From NCBI RefSeq assembly GCF_947179515.1, contig NC_067478.1, positions 25,040,266 to 25,104,265 on the forward strand: a stretch of 64,000 bases of DNA. The letters run 5' to 3'. The stretch's first letter is position 1. Each line of letters starts with the position of its first letter. This document shows positions 22,022 through 33,963 of the stretch, piece after piece. The notes below the pieces were generated by a model, which was given only the letters and a program-made list of their open reading frames with translations, searched no databases and had not been told where the DNA came from. A program made the translations under genes and the position numbers. Source of the DNA: Apodemus sylvaticus (Eukaryota > Chordata > Mammalia > Rodentia > Muridae).

Positions 22022-22716
22022 GCAGGCAGTTCTTCAGGGGCACTTAGTGCCCTTGAGAGCTCTGCTCTCTCTCACTTCCTAATTGTCCTAATGAGTTTAT
22101 TTCTTAATTGTAAGTAGTGGTTGTACACATTCATTGATATACAAAGTGGTGCACAAAGTGGTGCTGCGATGTGTCTATCATGAAGCACTAATTATTTACT
22201 GAAGCTGATTTCTGGTCTTTACAGGGGACTTTTGGCCACACAGAGCTTTAAGTCAATATAAGTTCTTTAGAAGCCAGAGCAAGACTGCCTGCATACTCAG
22301 GATCCCTTTATATTCCCAAGCCTTTCTCAGGTTAAACTGGTAATCACTCTAAGTCCATCTTGCTCTGACATACTTCAGTTAAGAAGAACATTTAGTCAAA
22401 TCTGAACAACAGAAGCTACAAATGTCGTGCTGGGAAGAATTCACTGAACCTCCAAAACACCACCAAGGAACAGGTTCCAATGCAGCCCCATTAGGCTCTC
22501 TTTATTCCAGCTGAAGCTTAGAGTTTCTGTTTGTTTGTTTCTTTGTTTGTTTGTTTGAGGCAGGTTTTCTCTGAGTAGCCCTGCCAGGTTTGGAATTTGA
22601 TCTCTGGATTAGGCAGGACTCAACAGAGATCCACCTGCCTCTGCCTCCCCAGTCCTCTGGAAGGGTCTTCTTTGTTTGTTTGTTTGTTTGTTTCTTTCTT
22701 TCTTTCTTTCTTTTTT

Positions 22717-22910
22717 TTAAAAGATGTATTTTTTTTTAAAAAAAAAAAAGATGTATTTATTTTTTCTATGCCAGCCGGGGAAGCTCCCTTCAGGCACACC
22801 ACAGCAGGGTATTGGATACCATTACAGATGGTTTTGATCCACCCTGTGTTTGTTGGGCCCTCTGCAAGATCAATACAGGCTCTTATCTGCTGAGCCATCT
22901 CTCCAGCCCC
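22717..22910 (-). mobile_element. B2/B3-type SINE
   Basis: Array copy of the element at 3941, with a longer A/T tract near 22731-22752. Confidence 0.8.
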
Positions 22911-23221
22911 CACCAAAGGCTTCTTAACTGAACATCCTAACAGTATGTGAGCAGGTCCTAATGATGCAAAGTTCCTTCCTTACCGCAGTTAGTCTGTTAA
23001 CTTTCTATGCCCTTATCCATCTTGTGGTATAAATGGGGCCTCTGGTATTTGTTTTTCTTCCCTCTTTTTTCTCATGGTCCCATAGAGGCCAGGCTGGCCT
23101 TGAACTTGCTCTGTAGTTGAGATTCTGTTGTAACTTTTACTCCTTGTGCCTCTCCCTGAAACCTCAGGTAAATAACACCTCAACCAGTACACTTAAGCTT
23201 TTGAAATATGCTGGACTCCGT

Positions 23222-23402
23222 GGCTGGAGAGATAACCAAGTGGTTAAGAGCACTGACTACTCTTCCAAAGATCCTGCGTTCAAATCCCAGTAACCACATG
23301 CTGGCTCACAACCATCTGTAATGAGATCTGACGCCCTCTTCCTGTGTGTCTGAAGATAGCTCCAGTGTCCTTATATATAATAATAAATACATAATTTAAA
23401 AA
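23222..23402 (+). mobile_element. B2 SINE
   Basis: Array copy of the B2 at 4437. Confidence 0.85.
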
Positions 23403-25001
23403 GTACATAGACTAGCCTTAAAGGTTTAGTTGGAAAACCATGATAGTGATTCATTTCAGGTTTTTTATGTACAGAACCAATTAATTATCCTATCACACTT
23501 TATTTCCAACAGTATATAGTGTCCTATTTTTCTGTGTTTCCCTATTAAAAAAATTATGATATTGGTGTGAATTTTGTAAAAGAAGAGGGAGAAGAAGGAA
23601 AAGAGAAAAACCAATACCAATCCATCCATTCTTGTATCTCTCTCTGTCTCTCTCTCTCTGTCTCACTCTCTCTCTGCTTCTGTCTCTGTCTCTCTCTCTT
23701 TCTTTCTCTCTCCATCATATCTTATTTCAATGCCTTTTCTATTGGCTGTTCTTAAATGCTTGAACCTACCTTTTAGCCCATAACCCACCAGATGTGTGGA
23801 AGAATAGTGAACCTGTTCAGACATGGTTCTTTGGGACAACCGCCATCAGTGTTGTCTAGAAATTGGTAGTTGAGTTCACTGCTCAGCTGCTGTGGCAGGA
23901 TCCATAGGATGTCAGTAGCAGCTAGATCCATTGGCAAACACTTCTCGGGTATAGCCACCCTCCAGTTTGGTAGAAGCAGGATAGCAGCAGGTGGCAGGAC
24001 CTAGCAGGAACATCCAGGCAGAAGGGACTTTGACAAGTAGTGATATCTGGACTTGTGCCTCTCATGAAAGAGCAAGGATCGGGGAAAGAAGAGAGACCAA
24101 CCAGTGTTTTGCTATGCAAGCAAGCCCAGCTCAGCCCCTTTGCCTGTCTGCCCAGTCCTTTTTCTACTTCCTTCAGACATCAGGTTCCTCCACAGGTGTT
24201 GCCTTAAGCCCAAGTCCTGCCTTGCCCCAGCCCCTGTGTCTGTCTCAGCTGACATCACTCTGCCAATCAGCCTGAGTCTGTGAAAGTGGCAAGAAACTGC
24301 AGCACTCCACCACAAGTGTTTTGGTGTTTTTCTCTCTAATATGTCCAAACTGAATGAGCTCAAGTATGTAATGTTAGGCAGACACATCCATGGTGGTAGT
24401 TAGCGAAGAATCCTTCATCATGTGTCCTTCCACCTGTTGTTTTTAGCAGAACCTTCTTTCTCCTCTGCTTCAGAGAAAAGTTCCTTCACCAGTCTGCCTC
24501 AGGAAGCCCTATGCAACAAAACTGACATTCTAAAGTACCCTTTTGTCTCTTCTGTTCTCTTTAGGTTCTTTATATAGATATTTAAATCAACATTGAATTA
24601 GTTTATGCAGGGCCTTGGTTTTATGCAACTAAATCTGTAGTCCAGCCTGGCTTTGACTTCGGAGATCCACCTGACTCTGCTTCCCCCGTGATGAGACTGA
24701 AGATGTGGGCACCACTGCCAGCCCCAACCCATTCTTTGATCCCATGTACCATGTCTGCTTCAGCATCAGCTCCAGACCTTGGTGCTTCTGTGTTATTTTT
24801 ATGTTGTGATCATGGGCACCCATGAGCTATTCCCTATGGAGCCTTAAAGATAAAAGTTTTCAGAACACACAATTATTGTTTAGTCTTAAACTTTACTAAT
24901 AAAATTTTATTTCCTTACAAGAAAGGCATCCTCTATAGTGATTGAAATTATCATACAAGTTTGGATTTTTTTTTTCCAGGAGAAATTTTTCTTCTGCCTC
25001 T

Positions 25002-25002
<1 letters not shown>

Positions 25003-25041
<39 letters not shown>

Positions 25042-25188
25042 GTTTTTCAGGACAGGGTTTCTCTGTGTGGCTCTGGCTGTCCTGGAACACACTCTGTAGA
25101 CCATGCTGGCCTGGATCTCAGAAATGTGCCTGCCTCTGCCTCTGCCTCCCAAGTGCTGGGATTAAAGGTGTGTGGCACCACTGCCAGG
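25003..25188 (-). mobile_element. B1 SINE with expanded T tract
   Basis: Array copy of the B1 at 527; its tail is an uninterrupted T run of about 38 bases, the longest of the set. Confidence 0.9.
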
Positions 25189-25689
25189 CTTTCAGGAGAC
25201 ATGTACATTGTCAAGTTTAAAGTATAAAGGACAATGTAACAGTAAACTAACCACCTTCCACAGGTCTAATGTTTATGTCAGTATGGGAACTGCAGGTCAA
25301 AAGGAAGGTCCATCCAGTGCATGATGAAACCAGCTGGTGACAATGTGCATCAAGTCTCACTGGCAGGAGAGGACAAGTGAAGAGCACTCCAGCAGGTGAA
25401 GGGATGGTGGAGAAGAAGTATGTCAGCATCATGTATCCAGGGATGGAACCATCTTTTCCTACTATGGTATTTGTGAGTTTCTGCAGAGCCCAGCTTGGAC
25501 TGACGAGGACAAGTTTTCTTTCATCCACGGATGGACACTGGCAGCAAACCCAATGGTTTCTTGTTTCCAGAAAGACGAGAGGTTCTTAGGGTTCTTACCA
25601 GGAACTGCCTGTGCACATGAGGGGAATATGGAAGAATGTGAGAGAAAGTCTCAAGTTTGACAATCCATCTTCTGGTGTTCAAAGGCAGA

Positions 25690-25695
25690 TTTATT
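25690..25695 (-). terminator. poly(A) signal of Prr23 copy D
   Basis: Minus-strand AATAAA, 180 bp past the stop codon. Confidence 0.5.
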
Positions 25696-25874
25696 TAAAC
25701 TTCCAAGGTGCGACTTTGTGTCTCCCTTCTTCTTGAAGTGTGTATGTTGTGTCTGTAGTTTGCAGCAGAGAGCACTGTGTGGACACAGGCTGAACATTAT
25801 CTTGTTGGGTATGCAGCACAGGAGCTCTGGGATTGCCGGGAAGAGTCCCAGGCACCCTGTGTTTCTGGAGCAGT

Positions 25875-26606
25875 CTATTTTTCCTCAAAGACTAGGCGCT
25901 TCCTGGCCTTGCATGGAGGGCGAGTAGGTCTCACAGGATTCAGCAGGCACTGTTGTTGGTGGCTTGAAGGAGAAGATGGAGGGGGAGGCTCCAGTGGTGA
26001 GTGCGGAAGAAACTCCAGCACGCTGCCTTGGGGGCTCCAGGAAGCCCAGGGAGCATATTCCTCTGCTCTAGGAGAGACCAAAGGAATGCGGCCATCTGGG
26101 ACTTGACCCTGAAATGAAGAAGATGAGAGATGAAGCTCTGGGACCAGGCCAGATGGAGCCTTCATCCATGGCATCCCTGAGTGAGAGACATTTTGCAGGC
26201 CCTTGCAGTCTCTTACCGAAGCACTGAAGGATCCTGGCTGGATGACTATGACTTCCCGCGGCATATCCAGGAGATCAGAGTCAGGCTGGTCTGAGGGCAA
26301 GAACTCAGGATGTCTGGGGCCAGTGGAATCTTGGAGGCTTCCGGGGACCAAGAGGATGGTGTGTTCTGGGAGGGACACTTCCAGGATCGAGGTGTGCTGA
26401 GGTTCCAAGAGCAGGTCGCAGTCATCGAGATTCAGCTGGAAGGCAGAGCCAGGTGGCAGGAACACCAGGGAAGTGAGCCTGTAGCTGGAAGTCTCCATAG
26501 GCCCCTCCAGGTCGTGTTGAGCAGGGTGGTCTTGTTGGAGTCGAGGGCGCTTGGCAGGATTGGTTACAAGATCAGCGCTGGTGCCCTGGGGCCTCACTCC
26601 CTCCAT
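25875..26606 (-). CDS. Prr23a: PRR23 family proline-rich protein, short type (copy D)
   Basis: Intact single-exon ORF of 243 aa from the MEGVRPQGT start (accATGG context), nearly identical to copy A; visible differences include KRPRL instead of KCPRL, LQDSTGP instead of LQDSSGP, RIPLVSP instead of RIPSVSP, SVLEFLPHS instead of SMLEFLLHS and PPCKARKRL instead of PPSKARKRL. Core at residues 44-89, proline-rich tail and KARKRLVFEEK end retained. The Cys before KARKRL agrees with the long-type genes, so copy A is the derived one there. Two GC-box modules and a TATA-like element upstream, a poly(A) signal downstream. It is the only intact gene of the recent array. Function unknown. Confidence 0.78.
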   Translation of the reverse strand: MEGVRPQGTSADLVTNPAKRPRLQQDHPAQHDLEGPMETSSYRLTSLVFLPPGSAFQLNLDDCDLLLEPQHTSILEVSLPEHTILLVPGSLQDSTGPRHPEFLPSDQPDSDLLDMPREVIVIQPGSFSASVRDCKGLQNVSHSGMPWMKAPSGLVPELHLSSSSFQGQVPDGRIPLVSPRAEEYAPWASWSPQGSVLEFLPHSPLEPPPPSSPSSHQQQCLLNPVRPTRPPCKARKRLVFEEK

Positions 26607-26805
26607 GGTGTGATGATTTGGCAAACTGGGAGTTGGTGCCTAAAGAGGTGCACTGCGGGTGCTAGACCTGTGAGCTGTACTTCATGCAGGTACGACTGTT
26701 GTCGGACTGGCTTTTGCAGGAGACTCTGTGCGCCCTCTTGGAGATAAGAGATGTGGTCAGAAGAACTAGGTGATCTGAAGTGTTGGCTTGGAGAGAACCT
26801 GAGTT

Positions 26806-26885
26806 CTTTATATCTTCCTGGCTTGCAGGAAGCTCCACCCAGGCAGGGCGGGGCCTCAAGCACAGGCAGGGCGGGGCCTTGGGAA
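26806..26885 (-). promoter_or_regulatory. Predicted promoter of Prr23 copy D
   Basis: TATA-like ATATAAAG at 26806-26813 on the minus strand and two intact gggcggggcc modules 23 bp apart. The proximal GGGCGGAGC box of the other copies is mutated to GGGTGGAGC. Confidence 0.45.
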
Positions 26886-27620
26886 CAGGCCCTCGAAGGG
26901 GGTGGCATGGGTGGAGGAGGATGGGCAGCAGGGGTAAGCAGTGTTGGGAACATTCGTAGTCAAAGGAGAAAAAATGGCCCTTGAATGTCCTTGTCGTTAT
27001 CCTTGCCTTCACCTGTGGCATCACACACAGGAACATGGCTTTCCCACCCCAGCCACGTTTTCAGGAACTCTTGGTCCCATCCTAGAAATTCCCTTCATTT
27101 GCAAATAAAAACGGAAATGCACATTATCAAAGTGAAACAACACTTGTTCCTTGCAGGTCAGGCTTGCTACTTAAGGACAGAAACTAAAAGCGTTTTAGGT
27201 TCCTATTTTTCTATTAGAAAAACGACCTCAAAGTTGTGTTATAATGAAGTACATAATTGATCTGAGACAACCCATCGATGAGTGAATATTCGTCTAGCAT
27301 GCTGGGGGGCATTGGATTTGATCTCCAGAAACAAATCAGAAAAGTAGTCCTGTGAGTACTGTAGAACTTCCCTAACCCCAGCGTTTGAGAGACAGTCACA
27401 GCAAGATTATGAGTTCAAGGCCAGTCGGGTACATGGTGACAACTAGACTGGTCTTGGTGTGTGGTGAGCTCAAGGCTAGCCTGGACTGACTGAATTATGC
27501 CTGAGAAAATTAGTTCATCCTCACGAGCCATTACGAGTGGGGAAAAATAGTTTCAATGTTAGATGCTTTGTTTCTGTTGGATATGATAATGAAGGACAGA
27601 TCTGTTGATTGATTTCTTTA

Positions 27621-27763
27621 CATTTTTCCCAGACAGGGTTTCTCTGTGTAGCCCTGTCTGTCCTGGAACTCACTCTGTAGACCAGGCTGGCCTCGAACTC
27701 AGAAATCCCTGTGCCACTGGCTCCCAAGTGCTGGGATTAAAGGTGTGAGCCACCACTGCCCTA
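27621..27763 (-). mobile_element. B1 SINE
   Basis: Array copy of the B1 at 3105. Confidence 0.88.
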
Positions 27764-27978
27764 GCAGGCAGTTCTTCAGGAGCACTTAGTGCCCTTGAGA
27801 GCTCTGCTCTCTCTCACTTCCTAATTGTCCTAATGAGTTTATTTCTTAATTGTAAGTAGTGGTTGTACACATTCATTGATATACAGAGTGGTGCACAAAT
27901 TGGTGCTGGGATGTGTCTATAATGAAGAATTAACTGAAGCTGTTTTCTGGTCTTTACAGGAGACTTCTGGCCACACAG

Positions 27979-28106
27979 AAGCTGACATCACTCTTCCAAT
28001 CAGCCTGAGTCCGTGGAAGTGGCAAGAAACTGCAGCACTCCACCAGAAGTCTTTTGGTGTTTTTCTCTCTAATATGTCCCAACTGACTGAGCTCAAGTAT
28101 GTCATG
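27979..28106. repeat. 128-bp inserted patch
   Basis: Sequence from aagctgacatcac to tatgtcatg, inserted between cacacag and tttaagtcaatata. It duplicates a segment that normally lies about 2.1 kb further along the unit and is most like the version in the old unit at 19.88-20.0 kb. Absent from the flanks at 3.4 kb and 22.2 kb. Confidence 0.85.
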
Positions 28107-28576
28107 TTTAAGTCAATATAAGGTCTTTGGAAGCCAGAGCAAGACTGCCTGCATACTCAGGATCCCATCATATTCCCAAGCCTTTCTCAGATTAAACTTG
28201 TAATCGCTCTAAGTCCATCTTGCTCTGACATACTTCAGTTTAGAAGAACATTTAGTCGAAACTGAAGAACAGAAGCTAAAAATGTTGTGCCGGGAAGTAT
28301 TCACTGAACCTCCAAAACACAACCAAGGAGCAAATTCCAATGGAGCCCGATTAGGCTCTCTTTATTCCAGCTGAAGCTTACAGTTTCTGTTTGTTTGTTT
28401 CTTTGTTTGTTTGAGGCAGGTTTTCTCTGAGTAGCCCTGCCATGTTTGGAATTTGATCTCTGGATCAGGCAGGACTCAACAGAGATCCACCTGCCTCTGC
28501 CTCCCCAGTCCTCTGGAAGGGTCTTCTTTGTTTGTTTGTTTGTTTGTTTCTTTCTTTCTTTCTTTCTTTCTTTTTT

Positions 28577-28766
28577 TTAAAAGATGTATTTTTTTTTTTA
28601 AAAAGATGTATTTATTTTTTCTATGCCAGCCGGGGAAGCTCCCTTCAGGCACACCACAGCAGGGTATTGGATACCATTACAGATGGTTGTGATCCACCCT
28701 GTGTTTGTTGGGCCCTCTGCAAGATCAATACAGGCTCTTATCTGCTGAGCCATCTCTCCAGCCCCC
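28577..28766 (-). mobile_element. B2/B3-type SINE
   Basis: Array copy of the element at 3941. Confidence 0.8.
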
Positions 28767-29076
28767 ACCAAAGGCTTCTTAACTGAACATCCTAACAGTA
28801 TGTGAGCAGGTCCTAATGATGCAAAGCTTCTTCCTTACCACAGTTAGTCTGTTAAATTTCTATGCCCTTATCCATCTTGTGGTATAAATGGAGCCTCTGG
28901 TATTTGTTTTTCTTCCCTCTTTTATCTCATGGTCCCATAGAGGCCAGGCTGGCCTTGAACTTGCTCTGTAGTTGAGATTCTGTTGTAACTTTTACTCCTT
29001 GTGCCTCTCCCTGAAACCTCAGGTAAATAACACCTCAACCAGTACACTTAAGCTTTAGAAATATGCTGGACTCCGT

Positions 29077-29257
29077 GGCTGGAGAGATAACCAAGTGGTT
29101 AAGAGCACTGACTACTCTTCCAAAGATCCTGCGTTCAAATCCCAGTAACCACATGCTGGCTCACAACCATCTGTAATGAGATCTGACGCCCTCTTCCGGT
29201 GTGTCTGAAGATAGCTCCAGTGTCCTTATATATAATAATAAATACATAATTTAAAAA
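29077..29257 (+). mobile_element. B2 SINE
   Basis: Array copy of the B2 at 4437. Confidence 0.85.
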
Positions 29258-30676
29258 GTACATAGACTAGCCTTAAAGGTTTAGTTGGAAAACCATGATA
29301 GTGATTCATTTCAGGTTTTTTATGTACAGAACCAATTAATTATCCTATCACACTTTATTTCCAACAGTATATAGTGTCCTATTTTTCTGTGTTTCCCTAT
29401 TAAAAAATTATGATATTGGTGTGAATTTTGTAAAAGAAGAGGGAGAAGAAGGAAAAGAGAAAAACCAATACCAATCCATCCATTCTTGTATCTCTCTCTG
29501 TCTCTCTCTCTGTCTCACTCTCTCTCTGCTTCTGTCTCTGTCTCTCTCTCTTTCTTTCTCTCTCTATCATATCTTATTTCAATGCCTTTTCTATTGGCTG
29601 TTCTTAAATGCTTGAACCTACCTTGTAGCCCATAACCCACCAGATGTGTGGAAGAATAGTGAACCTGTTCAGAAATGGTTCTTTGGGACAGCCTCCATCA
29701 GTGTTGTCTAGAAATTGGTAGTTGAGTTCACTGCTCAGCTGCTGTGGCAGGATCCATAGGATGTCAGTAGCAGCTAGATCCAGTGGCAAACACTTCTCGG
29801 GTATAGCCACCCTCCAGTTTGGTAGAGACAGGATAGCAGCAGGTGGCAGGACCTAGCAGGAACATCCAGGCAGAAGGGACTTTGACAAGTAGTGATATCT
29901 GGACTTGTGCCTCTCATGAAAGAGCAAGGATCGGGGAAAGAAGAGAGACCAACCAGTGTTTTGCTATGCAAGCAAGCCAAGCGCAGCCCCTTTGCCTGTC
30001 TGCCCAGTCCGTTTTCTACTTCCTTCAGACATCAGGTTCCTCCACAGGTGTTGCCTTAAGCCCAAGTCCTGCCTTGCCCCAGCCCCTGTGCCTGTCTCAG
30101 CTGACATCACTCTGCCAATCAGCCTGAGTCTGTGAAAGTGGCAAGAAACTGCAGCACTCCACCACAAGTGTTTTGGTGTTTTTCTCTCTAATATGTCCAA
30201 ACTGAATGAGCTCAAGTATGTAATGTAAGGCAGACACATCCATGGTGGTAGTTAGCGAAGAATCCTTCATCATGTGTCCTTCCACCTGTTGTTTTTAGCA
30301 GAACCTTCTTTCTCCTCTGCTTCAGAGAAAAGTTCCTTCACCAGTCTGCCTCAGGAAGCCCTATGCAACAAAACTGACATTCTAAAGTACCCTTTTGTCT
30401 CTTTTGTTCTCTTTAGGTTCTTTATATAGATATTTAAATCAACATTGAATTAGTTTATGCAGGGCCTTGGTTTTATGCAACTAAATCTGTAGTCCAGCCT
30501 GGCTTTGACTTCGGAGATCCACCTGACTCTGCTTCCCCCGTGATGAGACTGAAGATGTGGGCACCACTGCCAGCCCCAACCCATTCTTTGATCCCATGTA
30601 CCATGTCTGCTTCAGCATCAGCTCCAGACCTTGGTGCTTCTGTGTTATTTTTATGTTGTGATCATGGGCACCCATG

Positions 30677-30754
30677 AGCTATTCCCTATGGAGCCTTAAA
30701 GATAAAAGTTTTCAGAGCTATTCCCTATGGAGCCTTAAAGATAAAAGTTTTCAG
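30677..30754. repeat. 39-bp tandem duplication
   Basis: Two identical adjacent copies starting agctattccctatgg and ending aagttttcag. All other units have one. Confidence 0.95.
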
Positions 30755-30884
30755 AACACACAATTATTGTTTAGTCTTAAACTTTACTAATAAAATTTTA
30801 TTTCCTTACAAGAAAGGCATCCTCTATAGTGATTGAAATTATCATACAAGTTTGGATTTTTTTTTTCCAGGAGAAATTTTTTGC

Positions 30885-31062
30885 TGCTTTTTTTTGGTTT
30901 TTCAGGACAGGGTTTCTCTGTGTGGCTCTGGCTGTCCTGGAACACACTCTGTAGACCATGCTGGCCTGGAACTCAGAAATGTGCCTGCCTCTGCCTCTGC
31001 CTCTGCCTCTGCCTCTGCCTCCCAAGTGCTGGGATTAAAGGTGTGTGGCACCACTGCCAGGC
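30885..31062 (-). mobile_element. B1 SINE with TGCCTC expansion
   Basis: Array copy of the B1 at 527 with a short T tract but a run of six TGCCTC hexamers (about 30983-31020); units II and III have two to three. Confidence 0.9.
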
Positions 31063-31562
31063 TTTCAGGAGACATTTACATTGTCAAGTTTAAAGTATAA
31101 AAGACAATGTAACAGTAAACTAACCACCTTCCACAGGTCTAATGTTTATGTGAGTATGGGAACTGCAGGTCAAAAGGAAGGTCCATCCAGTGCATGATGA
31201 AACCAGCTGGTGACAATGTGCATCAAGTCTCACTGGCAGGAGAGGACAAGTGAAGAGCACTCCAGCAGGTGAAGGGATGGCGGAGAAGAAGTATGTCTGC
31301 ATCATGTATCCAGGGCTGGAACCATCTTTTCCTACTATGGTATTTGTGAGTTTCTGCAGAGCCCAGCTTGGACTGACGAGGCCAAGTCTGCATTCATCCA
31401 TGGATGGACACTGGCAGCAAACCCAATGGTTTCTTGTTTCCAGAAAGATGAGAGGTTCTTAGGGTTCTTACCAGGAACTGCCTATGCACATGAGGGGAAT
31501 ATGGAAGAATGTGAGAGAAAGTCTCAAGTTTGACAATCCATCTTCTGGTGTTCAAAGGCAGA

Positions 31563-31568
31563 TTTATT
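31563..31568 (-). terminator. poly(A) signal of pseudogene E
   Basis: Minus-strand AATAAA at the conserved position. Confidence 0.4.
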
Positions 31569-31744
31569 TAAACTTCCAAGGTGCGACTTTGTGTCTCCCT
31601 TCTTCTTGAAGTGTGTATGTTCTGTCTGTAGTTTGCAGCAGAGAGCATTGTGTGGACACAGGCTGAACATTATCTTGTTGGGTATGCACAGGAGCTCTGT
31701 GATTCCCGGGAAGAGTCCCAGGCGCCGTGTGTTTCTGGAGCAGT

Positions 31745-32473
31745 CTATTTTTCCTCAAAGACTAGGCGCTTCCTGGCCTTGCATGGAGGGCGAGTAGGTC
31801 TCACAGGATTCAGCGGGCACTGTTGTTGGTGGCTTGAAGGAGAAGATGGATGGGGAGGCTCCAGTGGTGAGTGCAGAAGAAACTCCCGCATGCTGCCTTG
31901 GGGGCTCCAGTAAGCCCAGGGAGCATATTCCTCTGCTCTAGGAGAGACGGAAGGAATGCGGCCATCTGGGACTTGAACCTGAAATAAAGAAGATGAGAGA
32001 TGAAGCTCTGGGACCAGGCCAGATGGAGCCTTCATCCATGGCATCCCTGAGTGAGAGACATTTTGCAGGCCCTTGCAGTCTCTTACCGAAGCACTGAAGG
32101 ATCCTGGCTGGATGACTATGACTTCCCGCGGCATGTCCAGGAGATCAGAGTCAGGCTGGTCTGAGGGCAAGAATTCAGGATGTCTGGGGCCAGTGGAATC
32201 TAGGAGGCTTCCGGGGACCAAGAGGAAGTGTTCTGGGAGGGACACTTCCAGGATCGAGGTGTGCTGAGGTTCCAAGAGCAGGTCGCAGTCATCCAGGTTC
32301 AGCTGTAAGGCAGAGCCAGGTGGCAGGAACACCAGGGAAGTGAGCCTGTAGCTGGAAGTCTCCATAGGCCCCTACAGGTCGTGTTGAGCATGGTGGTCTT
32401 GTTGGAGTCGAGGGCGATGGGCAGGATTGGTTACAGGATCAGCGCTGGTGCCCTGGGGCCTCACTCCCTCCAT
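31745..32473 (-). pseudogene. Prr23a: PRR23 short type, broken by a nonsense codon (copy E)
   Basis: From the shared MEGV start at 32473 the frame reads 33 codons and then meets TAG at 32372-32374, where copies A, B and D have GAG (Glu). The remainder is open: from the next ATG (32365, METSSYRL) 206 codons run to the normal stop and include the whole hydrophobic core, the proline-rich tail and KARKRLVFEEK. One codon is also deleted within the core (HFLLVPG instead of HTILLVPG). The upstream ORF is short and the second ATG has G at +4, so reinitiation giving an N-truncated protein is conceivable, but a pseudogene or a nonfunctional allele is the simpler reading. Promoter and poly(A) signal remain. 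Confidence 0.75.
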
Positions 32474-32672
32474 GGTGTGATGATTTGGCAAATTGGGAGT
32501 TGGTGCCTAAAGAGGTGCACTGCAGATGCTAGACCTGTGAGCTGTACTTCATGCAGGTATGACTGTTGTCAGACTGGCTTTTGCAAGAGACTCTGTGCGC
32601 CCTCTTGGAGAGAAGAGATTCGGTCAGAAGGACTAGCTGATCTGAAGTGTTGGCTTGTAGAGAACCTGAGTT

Positions 32673-32750
32673 CTTTATATCTTCCTGGCTTGCAGGAAGC
32701 TCCGCCCAGGCAGGGCGGGGCCTCAAGCACAGGCAGGGCGGGGCCTTGGG
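32673..32750 (-). promoter_or_regulatory. Promoter-like region of pseudogene E
   Basis: TATA-like ATATAAAG at 32673-32680 on the minus strand, one GGGCGGAGC box and two intact gggcggggcc modules, so transcription may persist although the coding frame is broken. Confidence 0.45.
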
Positions 32751-33488
32751 AACAGGCCCTCGAAGGGGGTGGCATGGGTGGAGGAGGATGGGCAGCAGGG
32801 GTAAGCAGTGTTGGGAATATTCGTAGTCAAGGGAGAGAAAATGGCCCTTGAATGTCCTTGTCGTTATCCTTGCCTTCACCTGTGGCATCACACACAGGAA
32901 CATGGCTTTCCCACCCCAGCCACGTTTTCAGGAACTCTTGGTCCCATCCTAGAAATTCCCTTCATTTGCAAATAAAAACGGAAATGCACATTATCAAAGT
33001 GAAACAACACTTGTTCCTTGCAGGTCAGGCTTGCTACTTAAGGACAGAAACTAAAAGCGTTTTAGGTTCCTATTTTTCTATTAGAAAAATGACCTCAAAG
33101 TTGTGTTATAATGAAGTACATAATTGATCTGAGACAACCCATCGATGAGTGAATATTCGCCTAGCATGCTGGGGGGCATTGGATTTGATCTCCAGAAACA
33201 AATCAGAAAAGTAGTCCTGTGAGTACTGTAGAACTTCCCTAACCCCAGCGTTTGAGAGACAGTCACAGCAAGATTATGAGTTCAAGGCCAGTCGGGTACA
33301 TGGTGACAACTAGACTGGTCTTGGTATGTGGTGAGCTCAAGGCTAGCCTGGACTGACTGAATTATGCCTGAGAAAGTTAGTTCATCCTTACGAGCCATTA
33401 CAAGTGGGGAAAAATAGTTTCAATGTTAGATGCTTTGTTTCTGTTGGATATTATAATGAAGGACAGATCTGTTGATTGATTTATTTAC

Positions 33489-33620
33489 TTTTTTCCCAGA
33501 CAGGGTTTCTCTGTCTGTCCTGGAACTCACTCTGTAGACCAGGCTGGCCTCGAACTCAGAAATCCCTGTGCCACTGGCTCCCAAGTGCTGGGATTAAAGG
33601 TGTGAGCCACCACTGCCCTA
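33489..33620 (-). mobile_element. B1 SINE with small deletion
   Basis: Array copy of the B1 at 3105, lacking about 10-12 bases (gtgtagccct region) at 33512. Confidence 0.88.
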
Positions 33621-33835
33621 GCAGGCAGTTCTTCAGGAGCACTTAGTGCCCTTAAGAGCTCTGCTCTCTCTCACTTCCTAATTGTCCTAATGAGTTTATT
33701 TCTTAATTGTAAGTAGTGGTTGTACACATTCATTGATATACAGAGTGGTGCACAAAGTGGTGCTGCGATGTGTCTATAATGAAGAATTAACTGAAGCTGT
33801 TTTCTGGTCTTTACAGGAGACTTCTGGCCACACAG

Positions 33836-33963
33836 AAGCTGACATCACTCTTCCAATCAGCCTGAGTCCGTGGAAGTGGCAAGAAACTGCAGCACTCCAC
33901 CAGAAGTCTTTTGGTGTTTTTCTCTCTAATATGTCCCAACTGACTGAGCTCAAGTATGTCATG
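33836..33963. repeat. 128-bp inserted patch (second copy)
   Basis: Same insertion, same boundaries as at 27979-28106, so it was present before units III and IV duplicated. Confidence 0.85.

Larger units (their letters stand above)
21382..24274. repeat. Prr23 array, gene-less flank (alpha type)
   Basis: Nearly identical to 2602-5488 of unit I: B1, GTTT/CTTT microsatellites, two B2-type SINEs, CT-rich tract (23634-23713). No 128-bp patch. Starts at a deletion junction. Confidence 0.85.
24275..30126. repeat. Prr23 array unit III (5852 bp, gene D)
   Basis: Full unit containing an intact short-type gene and a flank of the beta type, which has an extra 128-bp patch at 27979-28106. It is nearly identical to the next unit over its whole length. 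Confidence 0.88.
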
